Positions 21,201-31,234 of a stretch of DNA of 64,000 bases are shown here, in pieces. The notes below the pieces were generated by a model. That model was not told where the DNA came from. It saw only the letters and a program-made list of their open reading frames with translations, and did not search any database. Within the stretch, counting starts at the first letter, position 1; every line of letters begins with the position of its first letter. The translations under genes and the position numbers were made by a program. Source of the stretch: Microcyclospora pomicola (Eukaryota > Ascomycota > Dothideomycetes > Capnodiales); the NCBI GenBank assembly GCA_002786065.1, contig NHNY01000004.1, positions 806,001-870,000 on the forward strand, given 5' to 3'.

Positions 21201-23443
21201 CCAAGCAGTGCCATCAATAAAGACGTTTTGCCGCTGCCTGTTGGTCCAATAATCACATTCAGCTGTCCGACCTTAAAACGCATATTGAGATCGATCATTT
21301 TGAAGTCATCAGTATCTTCAGCTCCCCAGCCAGTCGTGGCGTTGTCGAAACCAATGCTTGGCTCGCCTTCTTCGTCCAGCGCGTCGGTTTTTAGCTGCTT
21401 GTATTTATCGGTCTCAGGCTCATTGAGATACTCCTCGACACGGTCAACAGAGACCTTTGACTCTTGCACGTGAGCGACCATATCGGCAAGCTGATCCAAC
21501 GGTATGCGCAGTAGACTAAACAGCGAAAGTGCTGTAAAAGCGATCGACGGCACAAGGTCCTTCTTCTCGACCATTGTATAGATGAGGAACGTGAGAAATG
21601 TTATCACGATCGGCGCTCCGGACCAGATAGTGGCTGCTATAGCCCAGACGATGTATCGATTGCGCAAGAGTCGTAGTTCCAAAGCGCGCTTCTCGTCGAC
21701 CGAAGCAAGAAACCGGTCTTCCCAAGCAAAGTATTTGATGATACGAATGTTGGTCAACACTTCGTTGGTGGTGTGGATTCGAGCATCGGTCGCTGCCAGT
21801 ATTTTCTTCTGAATGCTCGAGAACTTTTTCGCAATAACCATGTTGACGGGTAGAAGCAGACCCATCATGACGATACCAACAATACTGCTGTTACCGAGGA
21901 ACTCGTAGAGTAGGACGATCGCCAACACAAATTGAACAGGCGTTTCGGCCCACAAGAAGTGCAAGTAAGCGCTGATTTCAGCTACTTTGAAGGAATCCAC
22001 AGCCATCAAATTGATGATCGCTCCCGACGTTACTTGAGAGTCGTCTACTTTCGGCTTCTTGGAGGCATCGTTTGACTCTGGCACCGCTGCCTTCTTCTTG
22101 CGACCAAAAGAAAGTGCTTTCTTGAGCATGCTCTGCTTAGGCTCATCTTTGTCGTCCTCTGGTGAAGCCTTTTTGTCCTGTCCCAGAACCTTGTCGCTTC
22201 CAGCCGCAGCTCTCCTCCGAAGAGCTTTTGCATAAATCTCCCCGATGATGATTGCGCGTAACCTGATACAGATCTTCCGTCCAATCCACAGAGCTTGTCC
22301 ACTGGCAAGAGCGTTCACTACACCTGCTACGAACAGAAGGATCACATAGAGCCATGCTGCATTGCGAGGCGTCGAGGAGGGATCTTCGACGTATTGAAGG
22401 ATAACCTTCAGCAAGAGAGTGGGCACGAAAGTGACAGCACCTGAAATCAATGCCCACAGACCCTGGATCAGCAAGCCCCGCTTGAAGTATTTCAGAAGGT
22501 GGAACGCAAGAATGGTAGTCTTCTTCAACTGTCGATAGTCGGCGATGATGGCAGCGGCCTTGTCCTTTGGCAACAGATTCCAGACTCCAGACATTTCGAA
22601 CGTCGATTTGTAGCCGCGCCACACAATGGCGTCGACCCAGGAGAAAGTTGCAAGCGAAAGAACACTGGCCAGTGGTTCTTGGGAGGGTTCAAGATCACCT
22701 TCGTATTGCAGCTCCACGGCTCGGTTGCCTTTGCGCGACGTCAGGGATATGAGGAAAAGTATGGTCGAGAGCGCGAAGTGCGTGCTTTCAATGGCAGTCA
22801 CAAAGCTGGATCTTGGATGCACAATATTCGACCGAAAGATCAAGATTGTGAATAACCATTGCGCTCCATAGAGATAGGCGGTGTGATACCATAGCTTTGG
22901 GAACGACAGCCGGGACGTGCTGCTGAACAGCAATCGTAGAGAAGTGAGGATTGCAATGTACGTCCAAGTCGCGACACCAGCGGCAGCCGCCAGAGTGCCA
23001 GATCTTGGGACCACACGTAGCAGCAATGCGATCTGTATCCCCAAATCACCCAGAACAGCCAGCTCTTCGACTATAGCGATCAAGACCTCGCCCTTGGGTT
23101 TGTCGACTTTGATGATGTTCGCGTCCGGCCTTGAGTTCATCATCTGGAGGACCTCGTCCTCGTTACGCCTCGTCTCATCCTCAAACTCCTCGTCTTCTCC
23201 TCCGTCAACTTCACACTCCTGCTCATGATTTTGACTTGTTGCGCCATTCGGTCCATTGCTCCTCACTTTCGCATATCCATCGTTCCTCTTCGTTGACCAT
23301 GCTACTCGCGCGATCTGGTAGGCGAGATAGAGCAAAGAGATTCCACAGGCGACCAAAGGGAAGAGTGTGCGCAGGAAATCTTGTTGGAAGCAGCGCGAAA
23401 GGTCGTCGGCTTTCCAGATAGCGCTTTTGCAATGTGCAAACAT
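18284..23443 (-). CDS. ABCC-type (MRP/Ybt1-like) ABC transporter
   Basis: Full-length ABC transporter of the C subfamily, probably in the vacuolar or plasma membrane exporting conjugates, bile-acid-like anions or drugs; the substrate is not predictable. The open frame extends upstream only with non-ATG codons, so the first ATG, 23443, is used (1719 aa, no intron). Order: hydrophobic N-terminal TMD0, TMD1, NBD1, TMD2, NBD2. NBD1 has Walker A GPTGSGKTS (about 731), signature LSGGQKQRISLARAL (about 839) and Walker B VILDDVLSAVDSHT. NBD2 has Walker A GRTGAGKSS (about 1444), signature LSQGQRQLLCLARAM (about 1598) and Walker B VLLMDEATASID. The Asp in place of the catalytic Glu in NBD1 is usual for ABCC. 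NBD2 carries a Ser/Thr/Pro/Gly-rich insertion, and an acidic insert (DGGEDEEFEDE) follows the first membrane segment. Confidence 0.95.
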   Translation of the reverse strand: MFAHCKSAIWKADDLSRCFQQDFLRTLFPLVACGISLLYLAYQIARVAWSTKRNDGYAKVRSNGPNGATSQNHEQECEVDGGEDEEFEDETRRNEDEVLQMMNSRPDANIIKVDKPKGEVLIAIVEELAVLGDLGIQIALLLRVVPRSGTLAAAAGVATWTYIAILTSLRLLFSSTSRLSFPKLWYHTAYLYGAQWLFTILIFRSNIVHPRSSFVTAIESTHFALSTILFLISLTSRKGNRAVELQYEGDLEPSQEPLASVLSLATFSWVDAIVWRGYKSTFEMSGVWNLLPKDKAAAIIADYRQLKKTTILAFHLLKYFKRGLLIQGLWALISGAVTFVPTLLLKVILQYVEDPSSTPRNAAWLYVILLFVAGVVNALASGQALWIGRKICIRLRAIIIGEIYAKALRRRAAAGSDKVLGQDKKASPEDDKDEPKQSMLKKALSFGRKKKAAVPESNDASKKPKVDDSQVTSGAIINLMAVDSFKVAEISAYLHFLWAETPVQFVLAIVLLYEFLGNSSIVGIVMMGLLLPVNMVIAKKFSSIQKKILAATDARIHTTNEVLTNIRIIKYFAWEDRFLASVDEKRALELRLLRNRYIVWAIAATIWSGAPIVITFLTFLIYTMVEKKDLVPSIAFTALSLFSLLRIPLDQLADMVAHVQESKVSVDRVEEYLNEPETDKYKQLKTDALDEEGEPSIGFDNATTGWGAEDTDDFKMIDLNMRFKVGQLNVIIGPTGSGKTSLLMALLGEMTLYEGSVYLPGGRSRESLRRNSETGLTESVAYCAQQAWLVNGTIKENIIFASEWDARRYKKVIVACSLQRDLEILDGGDQTLVGEKGVTLSGGQKQRISLARALYCDARHVILDDVLSAVDSHTAKWIFEKALMGELMYNRTCILVTHNSILCLPYAEYAVVLENGRAVVQGTAEEVIASGKLAEDASKFDAARSHSTSALPSRVPSDLGVDAETNGTHTDTNGHVSLPEPEADSAIPDDPLTRIVSKDIPGMNKPINTINQESKAEGAVKLKIILMYLRYMGGWVYWSVAALCFILQQVSQVATNVWIRQWANAYTRHEAITITGMHHNSTITHVPVGISGSFTCLRSGSCSWNIPALFKPTASRGALHSLDSGVDAGFYLGVYAVLGLGYMAITLLREGVLFGGSIAASRRIHRQLMESVAHARFRFFDGTPLGQMMNRFSKDIEAVDQEIAPVAVGVVHCMASIVTIVVLISIITPGFLVAGIFITILYFLIGRFYISSSRDLKRLESIQRSPLYQQFGETLSGMTTIRAYGDERRFIRDNLDRINTHSRPFIYLWAANRWLAFRVDIVGALVAFSTGVFVITSSGSVDAGAAGLAMTYAVTFTENVLWFVRLYASNEQNMNAVERVKEYLDVDQEADYIIPDNRPPANWPSKGSVEFIGYSTRYRSDFDFVLKRLTFKIMSGEKVGIVGRTGAGKSSLALALFRALEAEEGKILVDDVDIGLIGLQDLRENIVMVPQDPTLFTGTIRSNLDPFSLFTDEDILTALRRVQLISPPSGTASGTASGTPSRPGTPQPASSAKKHDSAQVKTSDIVPSSPTASTAPSTFENKNIFRNLNSPVAESGSNLSQGQRQLLCLARAMLKGPKVLLMDEATASIDYATDAKIQETIREIKNTTITIAHRLQTIIDYDKVLVLDKGEVIEYGDPYDLVKSPKGIFRGMCEMSGDLETLERIAKKAHDARKLVDDE

Positions 23444-24418
23444 GTTTTGCAACAACGGCCTTCCTGGACGATGGACGTCGGACGAAGGATCGGAATGGGT
23501 CACCAGCGGTACTCCGTGCAATGCTTTTGCTCAGTAAAGAGAAAAGCAGGCGGGCATGACTCCGTTGTGGCTGTCGTCAAGGTGGTATCAATGGCGCCGA
23601 TTATCGGCCTGTTCGTACGGATTGAGTGCAAAGTTGGATTGATAGCGAAGGGAAAGGACTGGAAGGTGGTTGTATTATGGTTAGAAGGCAACAGACAGCT
23701 ACACGGGAGAAGAAGAGAATAAGTGAGGCCGTAAAGCACCTTCCTACGGTATGTTGCCGCTGTAGATGTGTTTTCGCGTTGCCCAGACGGCGGAGGTCGA
23801 TGATCGCGTCCCGCAATGCTAGCTCGTTTGCGCTCATCATGGCTCATCATCATCATCAGAGCCACAGCGCCATGTCATTCGCAACATGACGATACAATAT
23901 CTATTCACACGATCATTCAAGCACAAATCAGTGTTGACAGCGATCCACTAGAATTGCTACAACCACGCAGCAATGCCGTGACCGGGAGTTCTCAATGAGT
24001 AGATAAGCATCTGGCAGTCGGCGTGTCGGCATCCTTGAGGTCCTGCTGCTTTCACATAGTGACCGGCTTATCTCGTCACAAAGCTCTCTATAACAAGCCT
24101 CATAAGGCATCACGCATGACAACCTCGACCATCGTCCGCACGGATTCGCAATTCACATCTTGACAAGACCATAAGGATAGGAAATGGAATTGCATCATAG
24201 TTTGATTTGTGTGTGCCTCCTTACGTGGCGTATACTGACAGTCTGACGCAAGAGAACAGCAGCAACATGTGAGCAACGATCCAAAGTTCAGTCTCATACT
24301 CTAGTGTCACAGATGCGAACGGCCTAAGTCATATCCACAGTGCCAGCGGCCGAAAGTGTAATACAGCTGGCGGTGAACGCATTCATCCGGCCATGTCCAC
24401 CCGCTACTCCGAATCTCA
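23444..24418. other. promoter region of the ABC transporter
   Basis: About 1 kb between two minus-strand genes; holds the upstream region of the ABC transporter and the 3' region of NDUFA12. A CAT/ATC-type short repeat lies near 23838-23861. No gene supported. Confidence 0.5.
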
Positions 24419-25235
24419 TCACCGCTGCGCAGCCACCGGTGTCCAAGCAGCGAACTTGCTCTTGGTCCTAGGAGAACATTATGTAAGCTTCCGTAGGTTC
24501 GGCATTCAGGCTGTTCTTACGGAATATCTTACGTGTTGAAAGTCTTGAATGCGCTTCTCGATCCAGTAAGAACGGGACGGTGCTCGGTGGGCTCCCACGC
24601 GCGGACCTGGCGCTGCATGATGGGATCCTCGGTAGGAGGCTTGTCGACCATGTACGACATCCAGGCATGCCTGTTGTCTATTAGTGCTGCTGCGAACTCA
24701 CTCTCGCTGGAATCTGCAATTACCAGCCGGGCTCGATTTGTGACCTGCACAATGATTAGCACATCCAGTGTACAATACCATACTCCAGCACTTCATAGAC
24801 GTACGGGTCAAATTCTCGGTCTTTGTAGTCCACCCATCTTGTCCTCACTAGCGTTCATGTCAGGCCAGATCGTATCGCGCATTCTGGTTCTTCCCAAACA
24901 TACACGGTAGCTCCTCCTCCAAGTTCTCGAAGTACTTGTTGCCGTACCGGTCCATGGCAATGAATGTTCCTCTCTTGGTGTCGCCTGTTCTGCTTAGCAC
25001 AGGTCGTATCCGTCATTTGCACATGTTCGCATACCCATATACTACATCGCGCGGGCCTTGATCAGTCTCGTCTGTCCTTGGTCGCATCTGCGGAGTGTGT
25101 GGAGGTTGCGTACCTGCATCTGGTGGCCATATTCCTGCGACACGTCAGCATAGCCCAAGACCCTTCAAGCCAAGGCAAGCGTACCTTCAGACCAATACTC
25201 CGCAGATTGCGGAGCGTTCTCAGAATTGTCGACAT
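24419..25235 (-). CDS. NDUFA12: complex I subunit NDUFA12 (13.4 kDa / B17.2-type)
   Basis: Accessory subunit of mitochondrial NADH:ubiquinone oxidoreductase, peripheral arm. Eight exons read on the minus strand: 25235-25185, 25134-25114, 25041-25035, 24984-24904, 24847-24805, 24744-24724, 24670-24533 and 24467-24419, giving 136 aa. The spliced protein shows the family signature in order: STILRTLRNLRSIGLKEYGH, GDTKRGTFIAMDRYGNKYFE, LPLRTRWVDYKDREFDP, SQIEPGWHAWMSYMVDKPPT, then KFAAWTP near the end. The third exon is only 7 nt. The donor of exon 4 had to be chosen two bases downstream of the first GT (gtatgt, not gtgtat) to keep the LRTRW frame. It is divergent from PGS1, 178 bp apart. Confidence 0.92.
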
Positions 25236-25413
25236 GGCGTTGAAGTGTGTTGGCAGACCCAATGGCAGCAGAGACGGACGACATCGTGAGACTGGGAGCT
25301 GGAGTGCTGGTGCTAGCGTCTTTGCTGACTGTACAATGTGCTACCATCACACATATCAGGAAGTCCAAGGTACTTGAGACATTACATTGTTCACAAAGAA
25401 CAATGCATTCTCG
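25236..25413. promoter_or_regulatory. compact divergent promoter NDUFA12 / PGS1
   Basis: Only 178 bp separate the start codons of two divergent genes for mitochondrial proteins, so they must share at least part of a promoter. No TATA box was recognised. Confidence 0.6.
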
Positions 25414-27105
25414 ATGCTGACACGACGCGCCCGGACGTGTCTTCGACTCGTTCATCCGAGAGTGTGTTTGAGAAAGACAGTACATTCTCATGGCTACCAA
25501 CGTCGCATGTCCAGCACCACAAGCCAGCACAATGTGGCGCCCAGCTTGTTATCTCCATCTCCCCTTGCGAGCTTTACAGATGAGCTTGATCGCATCTCGC
25601 CTCGCTTTGACGTAGCAGCCGACTCGATCGAGATATTGCGATCGCCGACAGAGTTTTACGAAACTTTGAAGGTACGATGTCTGGACTTGATGAGATGCAA
25701 CCCATCATATACTGACCGTGAAACCTAGGCTAAAATTCGTAATGCGCGCCAGCGGATATATTTGGCCACACTTTATGTTGGCAAAGCTGAACATGAGCTT
25801 GTGAGTATATCTGTACACAATACGCATCTCGCGAGCTGACTGTATATTTGTCAGATCGAAACGATCCATGGCGCACTGAAACTGAACCCGGACCTCAAAG
25901 TTTCGATACTCACAGATGCGCTCAGGGGTACACGAGAAGCACCCCAACCATCATGTGCCAGTCTACTTGCTTCACTGATAGAAGATTTTGGCTCAGAGCG
26001 TGTCGAGATTCGTGTATACCATACTCCGAATTTGACTGGAGTTCGGAAAGCCATCTTGCCGAAGCGAATCAACGAGGGCTGGGGTTTGCAGCACATGAAG
26101 CTCTATGGTGTTGACGACGAGATCATCATGTCAGGAGCTAATCTGTCTGATGATTACTTTACCAATCGCCAGGATCGATACCACGTCTTCAAGTCGAGGG
26201 AGATTACGGACTTCTTTCACAATGTGCACCGCTCGGTATGCGACTTGAGCTACTTGGTTGAACCTCCAGAGAAGTCGGTGGGCGGTTTCGTGCTGTCATG
26301 GCCGGCGAACAATGTGCAACCATCACCACTTGCCGATCCTGCAAAGTATATTGCGGCGGCAACACAAAAGTTGACGCCATTGGTCAAGCCGAGAGAAGTC
26401 ACCGCTGCAAAGGATGCCAACGCCGATACTCAGATATACCCCTTACTACAATTGACGCCGCTGCTGGAACCAGATACGTCCACCGAGCTTCCTGCGGTGT
26501 CAGGCGTCCTTGAAAGGCTTGGTACGCCAGAATTCAAAGGGAGCAAGTGGACCTTCACCGCCGGCTACTTCAACATGACACCGGAGTTCCGTCAACTCCT
26601 GTTGCAGACTCGGCCCTCGTCAGCCACGGTGGTAGCAGCCTCGCCATGGGCAAACGGCTTCTACGGCAGCAAAGGCATCAGCGGCATGCTTCCGGCAGCA
26701 TACACCTATCTCTCCCGTCGCTTCCTGGACTCCGTAGCATCTGCAGGCTTGAGCGAGCAGATCGCGGTCAAAGAATGGCGAAAAGGCACAGTCAACACGC
26801 CTGGCGGCTGGACGTACCACGCCAAGGGCATCTGGATCACTCTCGCTGGGCAGCAACACCCGTGCATCAGTCTGATCGGGAGCTCCAACTACACCAAGCG
26901 GAGCTACTCGCTCGATCTGGAAGCGAACACGCTGATTGTGACGCAGAATGCAGCTTTGCAGAAGAGATTGGGCGAGGAGGAGGCGTGGTTGCAAGAGTAT
27001 GCCAAGCCTATGACTCGCGAGGATTATGCAAAGACGGAGAGGAGGGTGGGACTGCATGTCCGTATCGCCATGGCGATTGTAACATTAGTAGGGGGCGCCC
27101 TGTAA
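25414..27105 (+). CDS. PGS1: phosphatidylglycerophosphate synthase (PGS1)
   Basis: CDP-diacylglycerol-glycerol-3-phosphate 3-phosphatidyltransferase: makes phosphatidylglycerophosphate, the first committed step to cardiolipin, in mitochondria. Exons 25414-25671, 25729-25800 and 25855-27105 give 526 aa. The start is the first ATG; it opens an Arg-rich, acid-free presequence (MLTRRARTCLRLVHPRVCLR). This is a phospholipase-D-superfamily enzyme: the first HKD motif is HMKLYGVDDE (His190, Lys192, Asp197) followed by GANLSDDYF; the second is HAKGIWIT (His432, Lys434) followed by LIGSSNYTKRS. The second motif has no Asp at the classical position, as I recall for the family. A C-terminal hydrophobic stretch (IAMAIVTLVGGAL) may contact the membrane. 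Confidence 0.95.
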
Positions 27106-27196
27106 TCTAGCCTTCATGTCCGTGTGATATTCCAGATATACCCCTTTTCTGTATCATAAATTGGCCCACCACACATCAAGACCACTGGGTACATCA

Positions 27197-28735
27197 CTAT
27201 CTCACTCTCGCCTTTCCTTTATTGGGCCCTTCCTTGCGGCCCCGTTTCGCCTCCTCCTTGATCACCCGCGCCTTCTCCCGCGGGTCAATCACCTCGATCT
27301 CGGCCATCTTCCGCTTCCACTCCAGATCCTTGCCTAGGGTGTCCTTGACAAACGTCAGACTGTGCGCCATCCACGCGCCATCCTCGACGTCGCCGTCTGC
27401 ATCCCCATCGCCATCGGCCTCTGCATCCCATGCTTTACAGCTCTGGCAGTTCGCGATGAAATGTAGATCGCAGAGCGTCGCTTCATCATCGTCACCGTCG
27501 TCTGGCATTGCCGCACTTGTTGCCGCAGTAGGTTCGCTCGCTTCAGCGGCGGCATCATGATGTGTGGGACCATTACCCGACTCTGGCTCAGTAGTCGCTG
27601 GAAGCTCTTCGAGTCGATTCTTGAACGCCCGAAACATATCCAGGACTCCTTTCTCGTCGCCGACCTTGCCACGTTTCCGCCCGCGTGTGCTGGTGGCGGG
27701 GATCATGGCTTCAAGCGCATTCTTGGGTTTTTCTTTCGCCACCGGTGCTTTATCGATTGTGCGTTTCATGCTGGCTTTCAGCGCAGCTATGTCGGCATTA
27801 GTTTTATCCAGTCGCGCCTTTGCGCGGGCTCTTTCACGAGTCTCTTCGGGGTCTTCGTCGTCGTCGTCATCGTCTATTGCGTCGTCTTTTGTAGGTTCAG
27901 GTGATGCTGCTGTCGGGACTGCTTTCGTAGGTACGACAGGTTCATTCTCAGGATCCTCTTTTCGTGCCTTCTGAACTTTCTTCTTCATGGGCGCTTCCTG
28001 TTGCTCGACTTCATCTTCCACAATCACCAACTTTGGATTTGCTTTCACTTTCTTCATTGCTGGTATTTGGATACCCCCATCCTCTTCGCCTTCGTCCATG
28101 CCAAAGCTCAACACGTTCTTTCCAGCAGGTTTCTTCCGCTTCTTCACCTCCTTCTGTCCCACCTGACTTGTCCTCGGCGCCTCCCTGACCCTCGCCACCA
28201 TATCCTCGAACGGGTTGACCACCACCTCAGTACTCGTAATGCGTGTAGGATACAACGGCCGCTCGCTCCCTTCGCCCTCAGCAAGCTCCACTTCCCCCAT
28301 TTTCATGAGATTATAAATCGTATCGCCTTCGATTCGACCAAACATGGTGTGGCGCCCCTGCAGCTCCCTCGTCTCTCCCAGTGTAAGGAAGAATTGGCTG
28401 CCATTGGCTCCATCCTCTTCTCGGGCCATGCCCAGTAACCCTCGCCGGTTGAACTTGAGCCGAGAGTGCACCTCATCCTCGAAACCTGCGCCGTCGTTGA
28501 GAGCGCTGATCCCGCCATGTCCAGTACCCGTCGGATCACCTCCTTGGACAATAAAACCTGGTACCAAGCGGTGAAAGATGGTGTTGTCGTAGTACCCGTC
28601 CAGACAGTGTTGGAGAAAGTTGCGCGAGGCGAGTGGAGTCTGCTTCGCGAAGAGTTCGAGGGAGAGATCGCCAGCTGTGGTGTGCAAGATCGCCTTGGCC
28701 GTAGGCTGAGGTTCAAGGTTGTATAGTGAAACCAT
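27197..28735 (-). CDS. CWC27: spliceosomal cyclophilin CWC27
   Basis: Peptidyl-prolyl cis-trans isomerase-like protein of the activated spliceosome (Bact complex), nuclear. One exon, 512 aa from the first ATG at 28735 (good context, gcc ATG g); upstream in-frame codons lack ATG. The cyclophilin domain covers about residues 10-170: TTAGDLSLELFAKQTPLASR, NTIFHRLVPGFIVQGGDPTG, NGSQFFLTLG and GRHTMFGRI. VNPFEDMV then opens the Lys/Glu/Asp-rich tail of CWC27, which ends with a conserved-looking AWMAHSLTF and EVIDPREKARVIKEE. The active-site Arg (FHR) is present, while the usual Trp of the cyclosporin site is not evident, as often in CWC27. It converges on PGS1 with about 90 bp between stops. Confidence 0.93.
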   Translation of the reverse strand: MVSLYNLEPQPTAKAILHTTAGDLSLELFAKQTPLASRNFLQHCLDGYYDNTIFHRLVPGFIVQGGDPTGTGHGGISALNDGAGFEDEVHSRLKFNRRGLLGMAREEDGANGSQFFLTLGETRELQGRHTMFGRIEGDTIYNLMKMGEVELAEGEGSERPLYPTRITSTEVVVNPFEDMVARVREAPRTSQVGQKEVKKRKKPAGKNVLSFGMDEGEEDGGIQIPAMKKVKANPKLVIVEDEVEQQEAPMKKKVQKARKEDPENEPVVPTKAVPTAASPEPTKDDAIDDDDDDEDPEETRERARAKARLDKTNADIAALKASMKRTIDKAPVAKEKPKNALEAMIPATSTRGRKRGKVGDEKGVLDMFRAFKNRLEELPATTEPESGNGPTHHDAAAEASEPTAATSAAMPDDGDDDEATLCDLHFIANCQSCKAWDAEADGDGDADGDVEDGAWMAHSLTFVKDTLGKDLEWKRKMAEIEVIDPREKARVIKEEAKRGRKEGPNKGKARVR

Positions 28736-29053
28736 GGCGAGAAGTGGACGACCCACGCGGGCATAAAGTCAAGTCGAATGTATGCAGGTAAGGTAGTAGC
28801 ATGTGAAAGTGACACTTTTGCGCACGGACCATATGAGCTTCGAAGGTCTTGGTTCGATCAGACAATCATGACAATCTCGCCATAATTACAATACCTGTGC
28901 GTATTTGTGACAAGCAGAGTACCATATAGTATCTCTAAGGCCTGCTCACGTACCACACGATTGACTTTGCTCGCGCCTATCCAACAGCGCCAACAACCTG
29001 CACTCACAACTTACAAGCCCTCCCCAGCAGATCCCACCCCCAGCACTGAAACC
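28736..29053. promoter_or_regulatory. divergent promoter CWC27 / SWI5
   Basis: 318 bp between divergent start codons. The part next to SWI5 is open in its frame but lacks an ATG, so it is treated as leader. Confidence 0.5.
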
Positions 29054-29422
29054 ATGGCTTCGAGTTCTCCAACCAGCTCGGCCCAAGCTCCAGATCAGCC
29101 CACACCACGTCTGGCGTCCCTCGAGGCAAGAAAGCAAGACCTCACTGCCAAGCTCAGCGTTCTGCAGGCCGAACGTGCCCAGCTCGTCTCCACCACGACC
29201 CTACCCTCCGGACTTGCGATCCCGTCCGATTGGAGCGACGAGGCACGCGCCAAAGCCGCGTTAGACGCGTCGAACGCAGTCATCAGGGAGCACATCAAAG
29301 CGCTGCATAGATATAACGAGATCAAGGACGTGGGGCTGGGGCTGATGGGAATGATCGCGGATAAGCGAGGGGTTCGCGTGGCGGATGTCATGGTCGACTT
29401 TGGTGTTGGAGAGGCAGATTGA
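29054..29422 (+). CDS. SWI5: Swi5/Sae3-type recombination mediator
   Basis: Small Swi5-family protein that, with Sfr1/Mei5, helps load and stabilise Rad51/Dmc1 filaments in homologous recombination; nuclear. Single exon, 122 aa, from the first in-frame ATG (acc ATG g). A disordered Ser/Pro/Thr N-terminus leads to a coiled coil (LEARKQDLTAKLSVLQAERA) and the diagnostic C-terminal block IREHIKALHRYNEIKDVGLG, LMGMIADKRGVRVADVM, DFGV. Length and layout fit the family. Upstream in-frame codons exist back to about 28907 but without ATG. Confidence 0.92.
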   Translation: MASSSPTSSAQAPDQPTPRLASLEARKQDLTAKLSVLQAERAQLVSTTTLPSGLAIPSDWSDEARAKAALDASNAVIREHIKALHRYNEIKDVGLGLMGMIADKRGVRVADVMVDFGVGEAD

Positions 29423-29832
29423 AGTGGTTACCTAAGGAATTTCAAGGAACGAAATGATCGACGGCCGACGAGAAAAAGACCACAGAGACCCAACAGCCCG
29501 GGAATTATCAGGCGATCGCGAAGATCAGCTTGACTCTATCTTCCGATCATTGCTATGAAGCATTGAGACGCGAGGTCGTGAGAGGGCTCGTCTCCAGCTC
29601 ACTCGGAGACAGAGGTACTTACAGACTCTTGCTGCAGGAACTACATCTACAAAGAGTATTCCCGCAATGCCTAGGGGCGGTAGTTCACGCTTCGAGCTGT
29701 TGTAGCTTCACTTTACTCGAAGAATTCACGTGGGCTCATGATAAACTAGCACGATCAAAACTTGTAAAGATGTATCGATACATATAAGGGTATCTAGAAC
29801 ATAATCGCCCCGAACAGAACTCTGACGATGTC
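29423..29832. other. convergent intergenic SWI5 / NAD kinase
   Basis: 410 bp between convergent stops; no gene or element recognised. Confidence 0.5.
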
Positions 29833-31234
29833 TCATCTATCCTCTCCAAAAGGATAATTGAACTTGAGCAGCGAGTTTAGCCCGCCCACCCAGTGATCTT
29901 CCGCGCCCTCCCCACTGCTACGCACAATACTGGGAACCCCTCCAGACCAGTCCCTGACACCAGGAAGACCAGCTGAACGCACATCTTCGCCCACGACCCG
30001 AACCTCCATTCCTGCTTTCAGGCCCTGCTTTCGGCGGACTCCGTCTACGGAGACCTCGATTTCCTTACCGCGGTTGTCGGCATCGATCCGCAGTGTGATG
30101 GGTGTGTTGGCTGGGAGGACCAGAGGTCGGAATGACAGGGATCGTGGACAGATAGGTGTTAGTAACAGTGAGGACACAAGTGGGTGCACGATTGAGCCAC
30201 CGGAGCTGAGACTGTAGGCCGTGCTTCCCGTTGGCGTGCTGACAAGGAAGCCATCAGCGATAGCATTCGTGAGCGTTCGCTGATACGGTGGCGAGCCGAT
30301 GAGGATGGTGATTCGTGCCAAATGCGGTACAGCACCTCTGTGCAGCAACACCTCGTTCAAAGCGAAGATGTCGTCGTTCTTGTTGTCTGTGTGTGCAAAT
30401 GGAGGTTCATGTGGTATACGCTCGCCTGACGAGTCGTACAGTCCAATCTTGAGACGATTGCGCATCAGGATGCGGGAACTGCGGGAGAGACCCATCGACT
30501 TGCCACGAGTGTTGGACCAGCCATTGAGATGAGGTGAGTTCGGTCCACTGCCGCCATCCCCTACCTCGATCTTGCTGCTCTGCGGTAGAGGGGACGGTGC
30601 TCCAGAAACGTAAACCTCACGTAGAGCACGTTTATACTCGGCAAATTTCCATTCGCCGAGAAAACCAAGCGTACCCATGCTGAACGATAGCACCGGAGGG
30701 ACGCTCCTGGCCGTTGCAAAGAGAGAGGCCGCGTGCAGAATGGTGCCATCACCACCGAGAGTAGTCGTCAGATCAACTTTATCGTGATAAGGGGTTCTCC
30801 CATTATCGTCTGTCGTGTAGACTGGGAAGTCCAGGTCATGATGAATCGTCTGGGCAGTCCCGGGCTCGAAAATCATGGAGCATTCCGGATATGTGGCCTT
30901 GACATGAGTCACGTATTCGAGAAGAGCAGCCTGAACCTCGGGGTCGTTCTGTTTTCGAACACAAAGTATGTTCCTCGGTGGTGCTGGCCATTGAAGCGCG
31001 AGCAGGTCATTGCTGCTTGTCTCTAGTAAAGAAGTCAGCGGGCTTCTCTGTTCAGATTGAAATAGCATCACAGATGAGCACGATTAAGATACCTTTGTAA
31101 CAAGGTTGAATTCGTGGTGGCAATTCAGAGATATGTCGGATCTCGCGCTGTACAGCCGATGTTGTAAAGGCTCGCAGGTTCAGTAAGGACTTTTTTGGTG
31201 CAAGTGCGCGCAGCCATGTCCGAGTCTGAAGCAT
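29833..31234 (-). CDS. POS5: mitochondrial NAD(H) kinase (Pos5-like)
   Basis: ATP-NAD(H) kinase supplying NADP(H), here probably in the mitochondrial matrix. Two exons, 31234-31093 and 31022-29833, give 443 aa. The N-terminus (MLQTRTWLRALAPKKSLLNL, then RAFTTSAV) is a good mitochondrial presequence. Catalytic signatures: TLGGDGTILHAAS (about residue 133), SMGTLGFLGEW, NEVLLHRGAVPHLARITI, and DGFLVSTPTGSTAYSLSSGG. The intron was placed to the acceptor ending at 31023 (ctgac branch, then tttactag), because a nearer AG breaks the frame. Yeast POS5 prefers NADH; preference here is not readable from sequence. Confidence 0.93.

Noticed and set aside
23444-23521. Longer N-terminus for the ABC transporter starting at 23521
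   Set aside because: The codon there is TTG; the first ATG in frame is at 23443-23441, directly before the plausible N-terminal region.
28736-28756. Longer N-terminus for CWC27 starting at 28756
   Set aside because: That codon is GTG; the ATG at 28735 has good context and matches the family start.
28907-29053. N-terminal extension of SWI5
   Set aside because: Opens with GTG and has no ATG; treated as 5' leader.
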